Shown piece by piece: positions 1-9,044 of a DNA stretch of 64,000 nucleotides. The notes under the pieces were generated by a model, which was not told where the DNA came from, ran no database searches, and saw only the letters and a program-made list of their open reading frames with translations. The DNA is taken from assembly GCA_965204565.1 (NCBI GenBank), contig CBDBEU010000005.1:1302001-1366000 (forward strand), given 5' to 3'. The position numbers and the translations under genes are program-made. The stretch is from CBDBEU01 sp965204565. Its GTDB lineage: Bacteria; Pseudomonadota; Alphaproteobacteria; Rhizobiales; TMED25. Position 1 is the first letter of the stretch; the number at the start of each line of letters is the position of its first letter.

Positions 1-309
1 CAGCAAATGCCCGACGCCATGCGAAAGCTGCCGCGCGACACGGCGCGAACGCTTGACCAGGGCGGCAAGATCAAAGCTCACATTGTCGGCCTTGAGGCCA
101 TAGTCCTTGGCGTTCTGTATCAGGTGAAAGACCTCGGAGCTGCGCAAAAGCGCCTTGGTCGGGATGCACCCCCAGTTGAGACAGATACCGCCCAGATGTT
201 CGCGCTCTATCACTGCGGCGCTGAGACCCAGCTGCGCAGCGCGGATGGCGGTGACATAACCACCCGGGCCGGCGCCCACTATGACGACATCGAAGGATTG
301 GTTGGCCAT
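1..309 (-). CDS. lpdA: Dihydrolipoyl dehydrogenase (E3), N-terminal part, cut by window edge
   Basis: E3 of the 2-oxoacid dehydrogenase complexes; it reoxidises dihydrolipoamide using FAD and NAD. Only the first 103 codons are in the window. The N-terminus shows the FAD-binding motif VIVGAGPGGYV and then the redox-active disulfide region GGICLNWGCIPTKALL, with the two cysteines five residues apart, as usual for the family. The ATG at 309 directly precedes the ANQSFDVVIVGAGPGG stretch. It is the last visible gene of the minus-strand pdh cluster, following pdhC after a small membrane gene and a broken acetyltransferase gene, so it probably serves pyruvate dehydrogenase. Identity is certain; only the C-terminal two thirds are missing. 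Confidence 0.95.
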   Translation of the reverse strand, partial: MANQSFDVVIVGAGPGGYVTAIRAAQLGLSAAVIEREHLGGICLNWGCIPTKALLRSSEVFHLIQNAKDYGLKADNVSFDLAALVKRSRRVARQLSHGVGHLL

Positions 310-372
310 GTTGGATTCACTCTTTTGCTGCGAAAAGCGCGATGCACAAATGCACGCACTGTGATTGCTTGA

Positions 373-951
373 TCAAAACAGACGCTCCATAAACACCCAG
401 CTCTCGATGGGTGTCGGGCCGGGAAACGGGTGAAAGGACTTGCGTGCAATCTGCCTGAACCCCAGACGCTGATAAAGTCTGCTTGCCGCCTCATTGGTAT
501 TTTCGACAATAAGAGACAGGCCTCTTGCATTGGTTACCTTGGCAATCTCCTCAGCCTTGCCCATCAGCGCCGATCCAGCACCCCTTCCGCAAAATTCGGC
601 GAAGGACGCCAGCACATTGACATACCAGGTCCCGGCAGACAGCGGCTCGAGTTCCATCAGCGGCTGGATCACCGGCTCCAGTTCGTCTAGGTCCTCGGGC
701 TCGTCGGGCTTGGCGGTAGCCGATCAGCATTGCGGCGATCCGGTCATCGATCTCGGTGATGGTAGCCGTTGCGCCAGGAAAACGAGCCCTCATCGCGCAT
801 CGCCCGCTGACGCCTGATTTCAAGCACAGAATAGGCTTCACTGCGGTGCACCGCAGCGCTCCAGAAATACGCAGCCAGACCGTGCGACCAAGATCGCCAT
901 GGACGGGGCATCGGCAGCGGTTGCGGGCTGGATGGTGATGTTTCCACTCAT
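373..951 (-). pseudogene. Broken GNAT N-acetyltransferase gene in the pdh cluster
   Basis: The remains of a GNAT acetyltransferase of about 190 residues lie in three frames. The start (MSGNITIQPATAADAPSMAIL) is at 951, sharing ATGA with the stop of the upstream membrane gene. The reading then jumps near 885 to the frame with LAAYFWSAA, near 765 to ATITEIDDRIAAMLIGYR, and near 715 to a frame that ends the gene with the acetyl-CoA binding region (GRGAGSALMGKAEEIA) and NTNEAASRLYQRLGF. At least three indels are needed to restore it, so no functional enzyme is expected. The retained ATGA overlap suggests it was once translationally coupled in the pdh operon. Its substrate is unknown. Confidence 0.8.
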
Positions 952-1382
952 GCAACTTGTTCCGGGGCACCGTCTTGCGGGCGCATGAGCCAAGCGCGGC
1001 TCAAGCGATCATGCGCAAGCGCAGCCATCGCCACCAGGGGAATGACGAAATAAGCCAGGAAGGGATTGGGACCGGACGGCCGGAAACAATTGGCGCTGCA
1101 GAAAATGAAAACAAAGCCCGCGCTCAGCAGCGCAGCAATGGGGAGCGACAGCCAGCCGAGGCGGCGATGACGGCGCTGGCGCAGATAACTCCATGCCGGG
1201 AGCCACAGAACAATGGCAATGAGCATGATTACGACGGGAGGGATGACAACCATGGCGCCGCCTTCCAAGCCGATGGGCCGTTCCATAACAAATTTGAGAA
1301 AATGGCCATACGCCACACCCACAGGCAATGCAAATGGCAGCCAGACCGCAAAGATGAGTATTTCTCTCAATGCTGGGTTCAT
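948..1382 (-). CDS. Small integral membrane protein between pdhC and lpdA
   Basis: A protein of 144 residues that I do not recognise. Four hydrophobic stretches are visible: about 5-25 (EILIFAVWLPFALPVGVAYG), 44-65, 75-95 and 108-122, with basic loops such as RQRRHRR, so a four-pass inner membrane protein is likely. It starts 31 bases after the pdhC stop and its stop overlaps the start of the broken acetyltransferase gene, so it belongs to the pdh transcript. Unlike its downstream neighbour it is intact. No catalytic motif is visible and no function is inferred. Confidence 0.7.
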   Translation of the reverse strand: MNPALREILIFAVWLPFALPVGVAYGHFLKFVMERPIGLEGGAMVVIPPVVIMLIAIVLWLPAWSYLRQRRHRRLGWLSLPIAALLSAGFVFIFCSANCFRPSGPNPFLAYFVIPLVAMAALAHDRLSRAWLMRPQDGAPEQVA

Positions 1383-1413
1383 GGTGTTTCCGATAGCGGC
1401 AAGCAGGTGATGC

Positions 1414-2730
1414 CTAGAGCATCATGCGAACCGGAACTTCGATGAAGCCCTTGAACGCCTGCAGGAATTGCGCGCCAATGGCGCCATCAACGCAGCGGTG
1501 ATCGCAGGTCAGCGTCACCGACATGATGGTGGCGATGGCCACCGCACCATCGCGCACGATCGGTTTTTGCACACCGGCACCAACCGACATGATCGCACCC
1601 TGGGGCTGATTAACCACCGAGGCAAAGCTTGTGATGCCGAACATACCCAGATTGGAGACCGAGAAGGTTCCACTCTGATACTCCTGAGGCTCAAGCTTGT
1701 GCTCCTTGGCGCGCGCCGCAAGGTCCTTGACCTCAGCCGATATGGTGGCGAGCCCCTTGGTCTCTGCCTGCCATACAATCGGCGTGATGAGGCCGCCATT
1801 GATCGCCACCGCGACACCGATATCGGCATGTTTATGGCGCAGAATGGCATCGCCCGCCCAGCTTGCATTGGCCTCAGGCACCTTGGTCAGCGCCAGGGCC
1901 GAAGCTTTCAAAATAAAATCGTTGATCGAGACCTTATAGGCGGCATCGCCCTCGGGGCTCTTGGCATTGAGCTCGCCGCGCAGCTTGAGCAAGGCGTCGA
2001 TCTCGCACTCGATGGTGAGCGGGAAATGCGGCACCTCGGAAAAGGACTGGGTGAGCCGGCGGGCGATGGTCTTGCGCATGCCGTCGGCAGGCAGCTCGTC
2101 ATAGGAGCCTTCAGGGTAGATCTTGCGCGGATCGATTGCCGAAGGCGCTCCGGCGGCAGCAGGCGCTTCTGCCGGGCGGACAGGCGCACCGCCGGCGAGT
2201 GCCTGCTCGATATCGCGCTTGACGATGCGGCCATGGGGGCCTGAGCCGGCAATAGCGCCAACAAGCTCCAGATTGTTCTGCTCGGCCAGACGCCGCGCCA
2301 GAGGCGAGGCAACAATGCGCGAGCTGTCGCCGCCATCTGCTACCGGTGCCGGAATTGGCGCGGGAGCTGCTGGCGCAGATGATGCGGCTGCTTCACTGCC
2401 ATTGCCGGCGGGCGCCGCAGCAGGTGCTGGAGCGGCTGCAGGTGTAGGCGATGCGGCCTCGAAGCCATCAAGCGCGGACTTGTCCTCGCCGTCACCCAGA
2501 AGCAGGGCAATCGGCTGATTGACGACGACTTCCTCGGTGCCCTCGGCAATCAGGATCTTTCCCAAGGTGCCCTCTTCGACCGCCTCGACCTCCATGGTCG
2601 CCTTGTCGGTTTCAACCTCGGCGATGAGATCGCCGGAGGCAACCGCATCGCCTTCCTGCTTCAGCCATCTGGCGAGGGTTCCCGATTCCATGGTCGGCGA
2701 CAGGGCGGGCATGAGGATTGGTGTCGGCAT
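1414..2730 (-). CDS. pdhC: Pyruvate dehydrogenase E2, dihydrolipoamide acetyltransferase
   Basis: 438 residues; the core of the pyruvate dehydrogenase complex, moving the acetyl group from lipoamide to CoA. Domains in order: an N-terminal lipoyl domain with the lipoylated lysine in ETDKATMEVEAV (about residue 43); an Ala/Pro-rich linker (about 90-135); a peripheral subunit-binding domain around SPLARRLAEQ...GPHGRIVKRDIE (about 140-178); and the catalytic domain ending with the active-site motif DHRCVDGAIGAQFL near residue 410. The ATG at 2730 lies 11 bases past the pdhB stop with GAGG upstream. It forms one transcription unit with pdhA and pdhB. Length and motifs are normal for alphaproteobacterial E2p. 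Confidence 0.97.
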   Translation of the reverse strand: MPTPILMPALSPTMESGTLARWLKQEGDAVASGDLIAEVETDKATMEVEAVEEGTLGKILIAEGTEEVVVNQPIALLLGDGEDKSALDGFEAASPTPAAAPAPAAAPAGNGSEAAASSAPAAPAPIPAPVADGGDSSRIVASPLARRLAEQNNLELVGAIAGSGPHGRIVKRDIEQALAGGAPVRPAEAPAAAGAPSAIDPRKIYPEGSYDELPADGMRKTIARRLTQSFSEVPHFPLTIECEIDALLKLRGELNAKSPEGDAAYKVSINDFILKASALALTKVPEANASWAGDAILRHKHADIGVAVAINGGLITPIVWQAETKGLATISAEVKDLAARAKEHKLEPQEYQSGTFSVSNLGMFGITSFASVVNQPQGAIMSVGAGVQKPIVRDGAVAIATIMSVTLTCDHRCVDGAIGAQFLQAFKGFIEVPVRMML

Positions 2731-2741
2731 AACTTACATCC

Positions 2742-4094
2742 TCACCTATAGGTCACGGCTTTTGCCGCCTCGACCACCTCTTGGGTGGTCGGCAGCGCCA
2801 GCTTTTCAAGATTGGCGGCATAGGGCATCGGCACGTCCTTGCCGGAGACGCGGGCGATCGGCGCATCGAGCCAGTCAAACGCCTGGTCCATAAGCGTTGC
2901 GGCGATCTCCGAACCAACGCCCGATTGCGGCCAGCCCTGTTCGACGACGACGCAGCGATTGGTCCTTTTCACCGATGCGATGATGGTTTCGGTATCCATC
3001 GGCCTTAGCGTGCGTAAATCGATCACTTCAGCCTGGATGCCGTCGGCAGCCAAGGCCTCTGCTGCCTCGACAGCAAACCCCATGGCGTTGGAGAACGAGA
3101 TGATGGTGACATCGCCACCAGGCCGCACGATCCTCGCCTTGCCAATCGGCAGGACGAAATCGTCGAACACCGGCACTTCGAAACTGGAGCCGTAGAGCAC
3201 TTCGTTTTCGAGAAACACCACTGGATTGGGATCACGGATCGCAGCTTTGAGGAGCCCCTTGGCGTCTGCCGCGCTCCACGGCGCGATCACCTTGAGACCC
3301 GGAATATGCGAATACCAGGAGCTGAAATCATGGCTGTGCTGGGCGGCCACCCTTGAGGCTGCGCCATTGGGCCCGCGAAACACGATCTGGCAGTCGAGCT
3401 GCCCGCCCGCCATATAGCGGGTCTTGGCGGCGGAATTGATCAGATGATCCATCGCCTGCAGCGCGAAGTTGAAGGTCATGAATTCAACCACCGGCTTGAG
3501 GCCGGCAAAGGCCGCGCCAATACCGACACCGGTAAAGCCGTGCTCGGTAATCGGCGTGTCGATCATCCGCTCTGCGCCAAATTCATCGAGCAGCCCTTGC
3601 GTCACCTTGTAGGCGCCCTGATATTCGGCCACTTCCTCGCCCATGACGAAAACGTCGCCATCGCGGCGCATTTCTTCGGCCATGGCATCGCGCAGCGCCT
3701 CGCGCACCGTCAGCATTGCCATTTCGGTGCCGGCTGGAATGTCGGGATCGTTCGCCGGTGCAACAACTGCAGGCGCGGGCGCCGGTTCCGGTGCGGCTGC
3801 GTGCTCTGGCGCAGGGGTGGCAGGAGTTTCGACAGCGGTGCTTGCATCCTCGCCGTCGCTCAACACTACCGCGATCGGCGTGTTGACCTTGATGCCATCT
3901 GTGCCCTCAGCCACCAGAAGCTTGCCGATGCGGCCTTCATCGACCGCCTCGACTTCCATCGTCGCCTTGTCGGTTTCAACCTCGGCAATCACATCGCCGG
4001 AGGCGATCTCATCACCTTCCTTGACGTGCCATTTGGCGAGCGCGCCCTCCTCCATGGTCGGTGATAGCGCCGGCATCAGTATCTGCACCGGCAT
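2742..4094 (-). CDS. pdhB: Pyruvate dehydrogenase E1 beta with N-terminal lipoyl domain
   Basis: 450 residues; the beta subunit of the thiamine-diphosphate E1, decarboxylating pyruvate and acetylating lipoamide. A lipoyl domain is fused at the N-terminus (lysine in ETDKATMEVEAVDEG, about residue 43), followed by an Ala/Pro linker to about residue 130 and then the E1-beta body beginning MLTVREALRDAMAEEM. The lipoyl fusion is the usual alphaproteobacterial form. The start is the ATG at 4094: AAGGAG sits about ten bases upstream and the next residues PVQILMPALSPTMEEG open the lipoyl domain; an in-frame GTG at 4157 would overlap pdhA and has no such support. It is 41 bases downstream of pdhA. Confidence 0.97.
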   Translation of the reverse strand: MPVQILMPALSPTMEEGALAKWHVKEGDEIASGDVIAEVETDKATMEVEAVDEGRIGKLLVAEGTDGIKVNTPIAVVLSDGEDASTAVETPATPAPEHAAAPEPAPAPAVVAPANDPDIPAGTEMAMLTVREALRDAMAEEMRRDGDVFVMGEEVAEYQGAYKVTQGLLDEFGAERMIDTPITEHGFTGVGIGAAFAGLKPVVEFMTFNFALQAMDHLINSAAKTRYMAGGQLDCQIVFRGPNGAASRVAAQHSHDFSSWYSHIPGLKVIAPWSAADAKGLLKAAIRDPNPVVFLENEVLYGSSFEVPVFDDFVLPIGKARIVRPGGDVTIISFSNAMGFAVEAAEALAADGIQAEVIDLRTLRPMDTETIIASVKRTNRCVVVEQGWPQSGVGSEIAATLMDQAFDWLDAPIARVSGKDVPMPYAANLEKLALPTTQEVVEAAKAVTYR

Positions 4095-4135
4095 CTCAGC
4101 GCATCTCCTTGAGCTGCTCAGGCATGTTGTGTTGC

Positions 4136-5158
4136 TCAAGCATAGATATCGGTCCACAACTCGGCAGGATCGGGCTCGGGTGCGCTTTGCGCGAAGTCAG
4201 CCGCCTGATTGATGGTTTCGCGAATTTCGCCGTCAATTTTCTTGAGTTCGGCCTCACTGAGCCCGCTGGCCTTGATCAACCGCTCGCGAACCTGGGAAAT
4301 TGGATCGTGATGCTCGCGCACCTCATCGACCTCGTCGCGGGTGCGGTATTTGGCCGGATCCGACATGGAATGACCGCGATAGCGATAGGTCAGCATTTCC
4401 AGAATATAGGGCCCACCGCCATCGCGGGTGCGGGCGACGATGCGCTCGCCAACCTCCTTGACCGCGCGCACATCCATGCCGTCGACCTGCTCTCCCTCAA
4501 TACCGAAACTAACGCCGCGCTGGGAAAAGTCGCTTTGCGCGCTTGAGCGCGTAATGCTGGTGCCCATGGCATAGCGGTTGTTCTCGATCACATAGATCAC
4601 CGGCAGGTTCCACAGCTTTGCCATGTTGAAGCTCTCATAGACCTGCCCCTGATTGGCAGCGCCATCACCAAAATAGGTGAGGCATAACCGGTCATTGCCG
4701 CGGTAGCGATTGGCGAAGGCAAGCCCGGTGCCGATCGGCACCGAGGCGCCGACAATGCCATGGCCGCCATAAAAGTCCTCCTCACGGGAGAACATGTGCA
4801 TGGAGCCACCCTTGCCGTGGGAATAGCCTTCCTGTCTGCCGGTGAGTTCGGCCATGACGCGTCCGGGCTCCATGCCGCAGGCCAGCATATGACCATGATC
4901 ACGATAGGTGGTGATCACCTGATCGCCCTTGCCGACAGACATCCGCAGACCGACAACCACGGCTTCCTGGCCGATATACAGATGGCAGAAACCGCCGATC
5001 AGGCCCATGCCGTATAGCTGACCGGCCTTTTCCTCAAACCGGCGAATCAACAGCATGTCACGATAGACTTGGACCTCTTCGTCCTTTGACAGCTCGGGGG
5101 GCTGGTTGGCGGGGGCGGCTTTTTTCTTGCGCGCCGCCGCAGACTGCGCTGATGGCAT
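4136..5158 (-). CDS. pdhA: Pyruvate dehydrogenase E1 alpha
   Basis: 340 residues; the alpha subunit of E1, carrying the thiamine diphosphate-binding motif GDGAANQGQVYESFNMAKLW (about 185-205) and the phosphorylation-loop-like segment YRYRGHSMSDPAKYR near residue 285. A short basic N-terminal tail (RKKKAAP) precedes the conserved region beginning LSKDEEVQVYRDMLLIRRFEEKAG. The ATG at 5158 has GGGAG about ten bases upstream and is preferred over the in-frame codon at 5224. It opens the pdhA-pdhB-pdhC block 161 bases after ftsB, a gap large enough for its own promoter. Confidence 0.97.
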   Translation of the reverse strand: MPSAQSAAARKKKAAPANQPPELSKDEEVQVYRDMLLIRRFEEKAGQLYGMGLIGGFCHLYIGQEAVVVGLRMSVGKGDQVITTYRDHGHMLACGMEPGRVMAELTGRQEGYSHGKGGSMHMFSREEDFYGGHGIVGASVPIGTGLAFANRYRGNDRLCLTYFGDGAANQGQVYESFNMAKLWNLPVIYVIENNRYAMGTSITRSSAQSDFSQRGVSFGIEGEQVDGMDVRAVKEVGERIVARTRDGGGPYILEMLTYRYRGHSMSDPAKYRTRDEVDEVREHHDPISQVRERLIKASGLSEAELKKIDGEIRETINQAADFAQSAPEPDPAELWTDIYA

Positions 5159-5319
5159 GAGGCATGCTCCCTGAATGCCGAATTTGTGCGGACTGTACCC
5201 GACACGAACCGTACGGGCCAGCAAAGCGATTATTGTCGATTACATTTCCAGAACGATCATTCGGGTGTAAATCAGATTTCTCACCCGAAACAGACCGGAT
5301 TGGCAAGTTTGACGGCATT

Positions 5320-5640
5320 TTACGGTTTACGCCGTTTCATAATTGTAATTTCATTCGGATCGGCGAAATTGAGCACCGCACGGGCACGCTCATCGATCAT
5401 ATCGATATCCGGATTATCGTTATTTATCAAGGCAATACGCCGTTCCATCTTGATCCGCTCAACCTCCAACCGATTGAGCTCCGCACTCAGTTCCTCGGCT
5501 TGTTTTTCCAAGCGCAAATGGGTGTAAATACCGCGCTCGCCGATAAAGGTGTGATGGGCCAGATAGGCCACCACCGCCATGCATATCAGCAGGACGACGG
5601 CGCGGCGTGCGGCGCGTTTCAGATGCAGCAGATCAAACAT
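5320..5640 (-). CDS. ftsB: Septum formation initiator FtsB/DivIC-type protein
   Basis: 106 residues; a bitopic division protein of the FtsB/DivIC family. It has a short cytoplasmic N-terminus with basic residues (LKRAARR), one membrane segment (AVVLLICMAVVAYLAHHTF, about 13-32) and a periplasmic coiled coil (LEKQAEELSAELNRLEVERIKMERRIALI, hydrophobic heptads). Such proteins bridge FtsL/FtsQ at the septum. It sits between eno and pdhA, its standard place in Rhizobiales. The ATG at 5640 is chosen over an in-frame TTG at 5691, which has no Shine-Dalgarno sequence. Confidence 0.88.
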   Translation of the reverse strand: MFDLLHLKRAARRAVVLLICMAVVAYLAHHTFIGERGIYTHLRLEKQAEELSAELNRLEVERIKMERRIALINNDNPDIDMIDERARAVLNFADPNEITIMKRRKP

Positions 5641-5700
5641 CTGCCAAACCCTAATCAAATGGGCTTGCCAATTCGCTAACCCAATACTCAACCCGGGCGA

Positions 5701-6984
5701 TTACCCAAGGAAATTGGAAAGTGCCTCACGGCCGGCATAGGTGCTGGCAGGTCCAAGTTCCTGTTCGATGCGGATGAGCTGGTTGTATTTGGCGAGCCGG
5801 TCGGAGCGCGAAACCGAGCCGGTCTTGATCTGCCCGCAATTGGTGGCCACCGCGATATCGGCGATGGTGTTGTCCTCGGTCTCGCCGGAGCGATGGGACA
5901 TTACGGCACGGTAGCCGGCGCGATGGGACATGTCGACCGCGGCAAGCGCTTCTGACAGGGTTCCGATCTGGTTGACCTTGATCAGAACCGCATTGGCAAT
6001 ACCGTCTTTCAGACCCCGGGCGATACGCACCGGATTGGTGACAAACAAATCATCGCCCACCAACTGGCAGCTATCGCCGATTGCGTCGGTCAGAAGCTTC
6101 CAGCCGTCCCAGTCATCTTCAGCCATGGCATCTTCGATCGACACGATCGGATATTTGTCGACCAGCGCCTCGTAATAAGCGGCCATGCCGGCGGCATCGA
6201 GGGTGCTAGCCTCGCCTTCGAGCACGTAGGCACCGTCTTTGTAAAATTCGCTGGAGGCCGGATCGAGCGCGATCTGAATATCCTCCGCTGGCCGGTATCC
6301 GGCAGTTTCAATGGCGTGCATGATGTAGTCGAGGGCTTCGGTGCTTGAGGCGACATTGGGTGCAAATCCGCCCTCATCGCCAACATTCGTCGAGTGGCCG
6401 GCATCCTTCAAGGTGGCGGCCAGAGCGTGATAGATCTCGCTACCCACGCGCACAGCATCGGCCAATGTCGGTGCCGATACCGGCATGATCATGAATTCCT
6501 GAATGTCGACCGGATTGTCGGCATGGGCGCCGCCATTGAGGATATTCATCATCGGAACGGGAAGCTTGTGGGCGCTAACGCCGCCGAGATAGCGATAAAG
6601 CGGCAGATCATACGCCATTGCGGCGGCCTTTGCAGTCGCCAAAGACACGCCGAGAATGGCATTGGCACCGAGCCGGCCCTTGTTTTCGGTGCCATCAAGC
6701 TCGATCAGCAATTGATCGATGTGTTTCTGATCGGTGGCCTCGGTGCCGGAAAGCGCTTCCAGGATCTCGCCATTGACGGCAGCGACCGCCTGCAAAACGC
6801 CTTTGCCGCGATAGCGCTCTCCACCATCGCGCTTTTCAACCGCCTCATAAGTGCCGGTTGATGCACCTGCTGGAACCGCGGCGCGGCCAAACGAGCCATC
6901 ATCGAGAAAAATGTCGACTTCGACGGTGGGATTGCCGCGGCTGTCGAGGATTTCGCGGCCAATAATGTCGATGATGGCGCTCAT
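5701..6984 (-). CDS. eno: Enolase
   Basis: 427 residues; converts 2-phosphoglycerate to phosphoenolpyruvate in glycolysis. The signature region LIKVNQIGTLSEALAAVDMS with its catalytic lysine (about residue 338), the SHRSGETED loop (about 370-378), and the metal ligands in ALDPASSEFY and SIEDAMAEDDW are all present. N-terminus DIIGREILDSRGNPTVEVD is canonical. The ATG at 6984 has TGGAGA upstream. It heads the minus-strand cluster that supplies phosphoenolpyruvate and then acetyl-CoA; ftsB follows after 60 bases. Confidence 0.98.
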   Translation of the reverse strand: MSAIIDIIGREILDSRGNPTVEVDIFLDDGSFGRAAVPAGASTGTYEAVEKRDGGERYRGKGVLQAVAAVNGEILEALSGTEATDQKHIDQLLIELDGTENKGRLGANAILGVSLATAKAAAMAYDLPLYRYLGGVSAHKLPVPMMNILNGGAHADNPVDIQEFMIMPVSAPTLADAVRVGSEIYHALAATLKDAGHSTNVGDEGGFAPNVASSTEALDYIMHAIETAGYRPAEDIQIALDPASSEFYKDGAYVLEGEASTLDAAGMAAYYEALVDKYPIVSIEDAMAEDDWDGWKLLTDAIGDSCQLVGDDLFVTNPVRIARGLKDGIANAVLIKVNQIGTLSEALAAVDMSHRAGYRAVMSHRSGETEDNTIADIAVATNCGQIKTGSVSRSDRLAKYNQLIRIEQELGPASTYAGREALSNFLG

Positions 6985-7133
6985 GCGGGGTGTCTCCAGT
7001 AGGGTGGCTGTCAGGATACAAGTGGCTCAAGTGCAGATTCAGCATGGTGTCTAGCCGACCGCAGGACATTCGAAAAGGGAGTTGACGCGCAGACCGCACC
7101 ACTGAACATCAGCAGCCAAGCTGCGAAGGGTCA

Positions 7134-7580
7134 ATGGCAGAGTTGATCACCACCAATGGCGATGTCGTCGCCGGCTCGCTTGGCACAGCACGGCCGGGTG
7201 CGACGGTCCTGCCGTGGCGTGATGTGCTGCATGAGAGGCCGGTGTGCGACGTCGATGCCGCAGAGTTGCGGGCAATGCGCGCGGCCTGGCTTGCGGATGG
7301 CAGTGTTCATACCGAGGACGCCGTGCTTGCCGATCACGCGCGCTTTGAGCGGATCGAACTCTGGTTTGAACATGATCTTTATGACCAGCCGCAACTGATC
7401 CAGGCACTCGACATGCTGGCGGAGCTGGGACGGGACGATGGTGTGTGGCTCATTCAGGCGCCGGTCCATCTGGGTCCGGTCAAGCCGGACAAGTTCGGCC
7501 GATTCGAGGATCTTGCACTGGCGGTCAATGATGCGATGTTCGCACCCTCGGGCCGTCCACTGAGACGTCTTCGCCATTGA
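7134..7580 (+). pseudogene. DUF1835-type protein, cut by an insertion sequence
   Basis: 148 codons that match the N-terminal half of DUF1835 proteins (typically over 250 residues): ITTNGD at the start, LPWRDVLHERPV near residue 27 and ELWFEHDLYDQPQLIQALDML near residue 75 are characteristic. The ATG at 7134 follows CGAAGGG. The frame runs out a few bases before the left tip of an IS1380-type element (about 7586), and no C-terminal half is found beyond it, so the gene is truncated. The biochemical role of the family is not established. It is divergent from eno. Confidence 0.65.
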
Positions 7581-7585
7581 GTTTT

Positions 7586-8895
7586 ATCCCACGTTCCCCA
7601 GGTACCGCGACGTTTTCGCGCCTCCGACAGCCGGTAACATGTTATATTTCGGCATGTTGTGCAGGCTGTAGGGGGCGGATCACGGATCACCCGCAGGGTG
7701 CAGGCTAAACGGGTGATATCAGGCGCGGTTTCGACAGTCGGGGGCGGTTGGCGGGTGCGGCTGGAATGCCATGGCTCGAAGATCGGTTCCGACGGTGGCC
7801 CGTTGCCGTTCCGGGAGTTGGACGAGACCCCGGGATTGAACGATATTGCCGGCGGTCCTCTCGGAGATACGCGAACCGTCTGCATTCCGTGGTCGGGCTT
7901 TTGCGGCAGTCGGTCTTCGGGCGATCGGCCGGATATGATGATGTGAACGACGCGGACCGTCCGGCGCTCGATCCGTTGATGCGGCAGGTGGTCGGAGGGC
8001 GTGGCGTTGATGCCGAGGCTGCGTCTGCCGGCCGGATGGGTCGGTTCGAGACCGGGGTGTCGGCGGACGTATCAGGGCGATCGATTGATCGGGCTCACGC
8101 CGCGATGGCGCCCGAATGGATCACACCGGACATGGACGGTTCGGTCGGCCCGCCCCATGGCGCGCAGGAGAACACCGCCTGGAACGGGCATTTCGGCTGC
8201 ATGCGCCGTCACCCTTTGTTCGTCCTTAACCGGCTTGGCCGCCTCGAACGCCGTTCATTGCGCCCCGTCAATGTTCACAGCGCCGATGGCCGGGAAAATG
8301 TGCTCAAGCCGGTGTTGGCGCGATATGCGGATCGTGAGCTGATGCGGTTCTTCCGGGTCGATGCCGCTTTTGCCGTCCCGGACCTCTACAAGACGCCGGA
8401 GGCAGAAGGCTGTTCCTGCGCCATCCGGCCCGGGAAGACCGTTGTTCCGGAAAGCAGGATTGCACCTGTGCTCAAGCGCCCCGCGGGTCGCCCGCCGACC
8501 CATGTGCGGCGCATCTGCGGCGACTTCGCGTATCAGGCCGCATCACGGGACAAACCATGGCGGGTCGTCGCCAGGGTCGAACGGCATCGGGGTGACTTGT
8601 TCCCGAAGATCGGCTTTGTCGTCACCAACCCGCTGATGGAGCCGGACCGGATCATTCGGTTCTACAATCAGCGCGGCACCGCCGAACGGCATGTCGAGAA
8701 AGGCAGGCAGGTGATCAATCGGACGCGTCTTTCCTGCAAGGGCATGGCGTGGAACGAGGTGCGGCTTCAGCTTCATGCATCGGCCTGCAATCCCGGTGTC
8801 TTCCTGCAGGGCGCCGATCTGCCGGAGGAGATGGCCGACCGGTCGCCGCCCGGCCTTAACGAGATCCGGCATTACGGATCATCCACGGCTGGCTG
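7586..8895 (+). mobile_element. IS1380-family insertion sequence, degenerate copy 1
   Basis: An insertion sequence related to the copy at about 59232-60434 on the other strand. Both begin with the same tip (ATCCCACGTTCCCCAGGTAC at 7586 here). The two copies differ by indels: this copy carries about 80 extra bases near 7660-7745 and the ADRPALDPLMRQVVGG part missing from the other, but lacks the last part of the transposase. The right boundary is unclear: similarity to copy 2 ends near 8830, and a DUF1244 remnant begins at 8912. No intact inverted repeat or target duplication was found. Inactive. Confidence 0.7.
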
Positions 8896-8896
8896 A
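7748..8896 (+). pseudogene. IS1380-family transposase, degraded
   Basis: DDE-type transposase remains. The readable part contains RFFRVDAAFAVPDLYK, the LKRPAGRPPTHVRRICGDF region, YQAASRDKPWRVVARVE and the C-terminal signature YNQRGTAERHVEKGRQ followed by TRLSCKGMAWNEVRLQLHA, all typical of IS1380 transposases. The N-terminal part is out of frame upstream of about 7745 (the VRLECHGSKIGSDGG segment belongs to another frame), and the C-terminal 60 or so residues are replaced by unrelated sequence. It cannot encode an active enzyme. Confidence 0.75.
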
Positions 8897-8911
8897 TCAA
8901 TCCGGGAGGTG

Positions 8912-9010
8912 ATGATGACGCTTGATCCACAGGCACGCCAGGAGCCTTGAGGTTGCGGCATTTCGCCGCCTTGTGTCGCATCTGCAAAGCCGTACCGAGG
9001 TGCAGAATAT
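8912..9010 (+). pseudogene. DUF1244 protein remnant
   Basis: After a good ribosome binding site (GGGAGGTG) an ATG-ATG begins MTLDPQARQE, then a frameshift at about 8949 leads into LEVAAFRRLVSHLQSRTEVQNID. This is the start of the small alphaproteobacterial DUF1244 family, normally about 100 residues with a conserved LAGFCRNCLS motif, which is absent here. The remnant stops about 40 bases before aroE. It is both frameshifted and truncated, so not functional. Confidence 0.6.
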
Positions 9011-9044
9011 CGATTCAAACTCCAACATGCTCTAATGTCGGGGC

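Noticed and set aside
4095..4157. 21-residue N-terminal extension of PdhB from a GTG
   Set aside because: It would overlap pdhA, lacks a ribosome binding site, and the lipoyl domain begins right at the internal ATG, which has AAGGAG.
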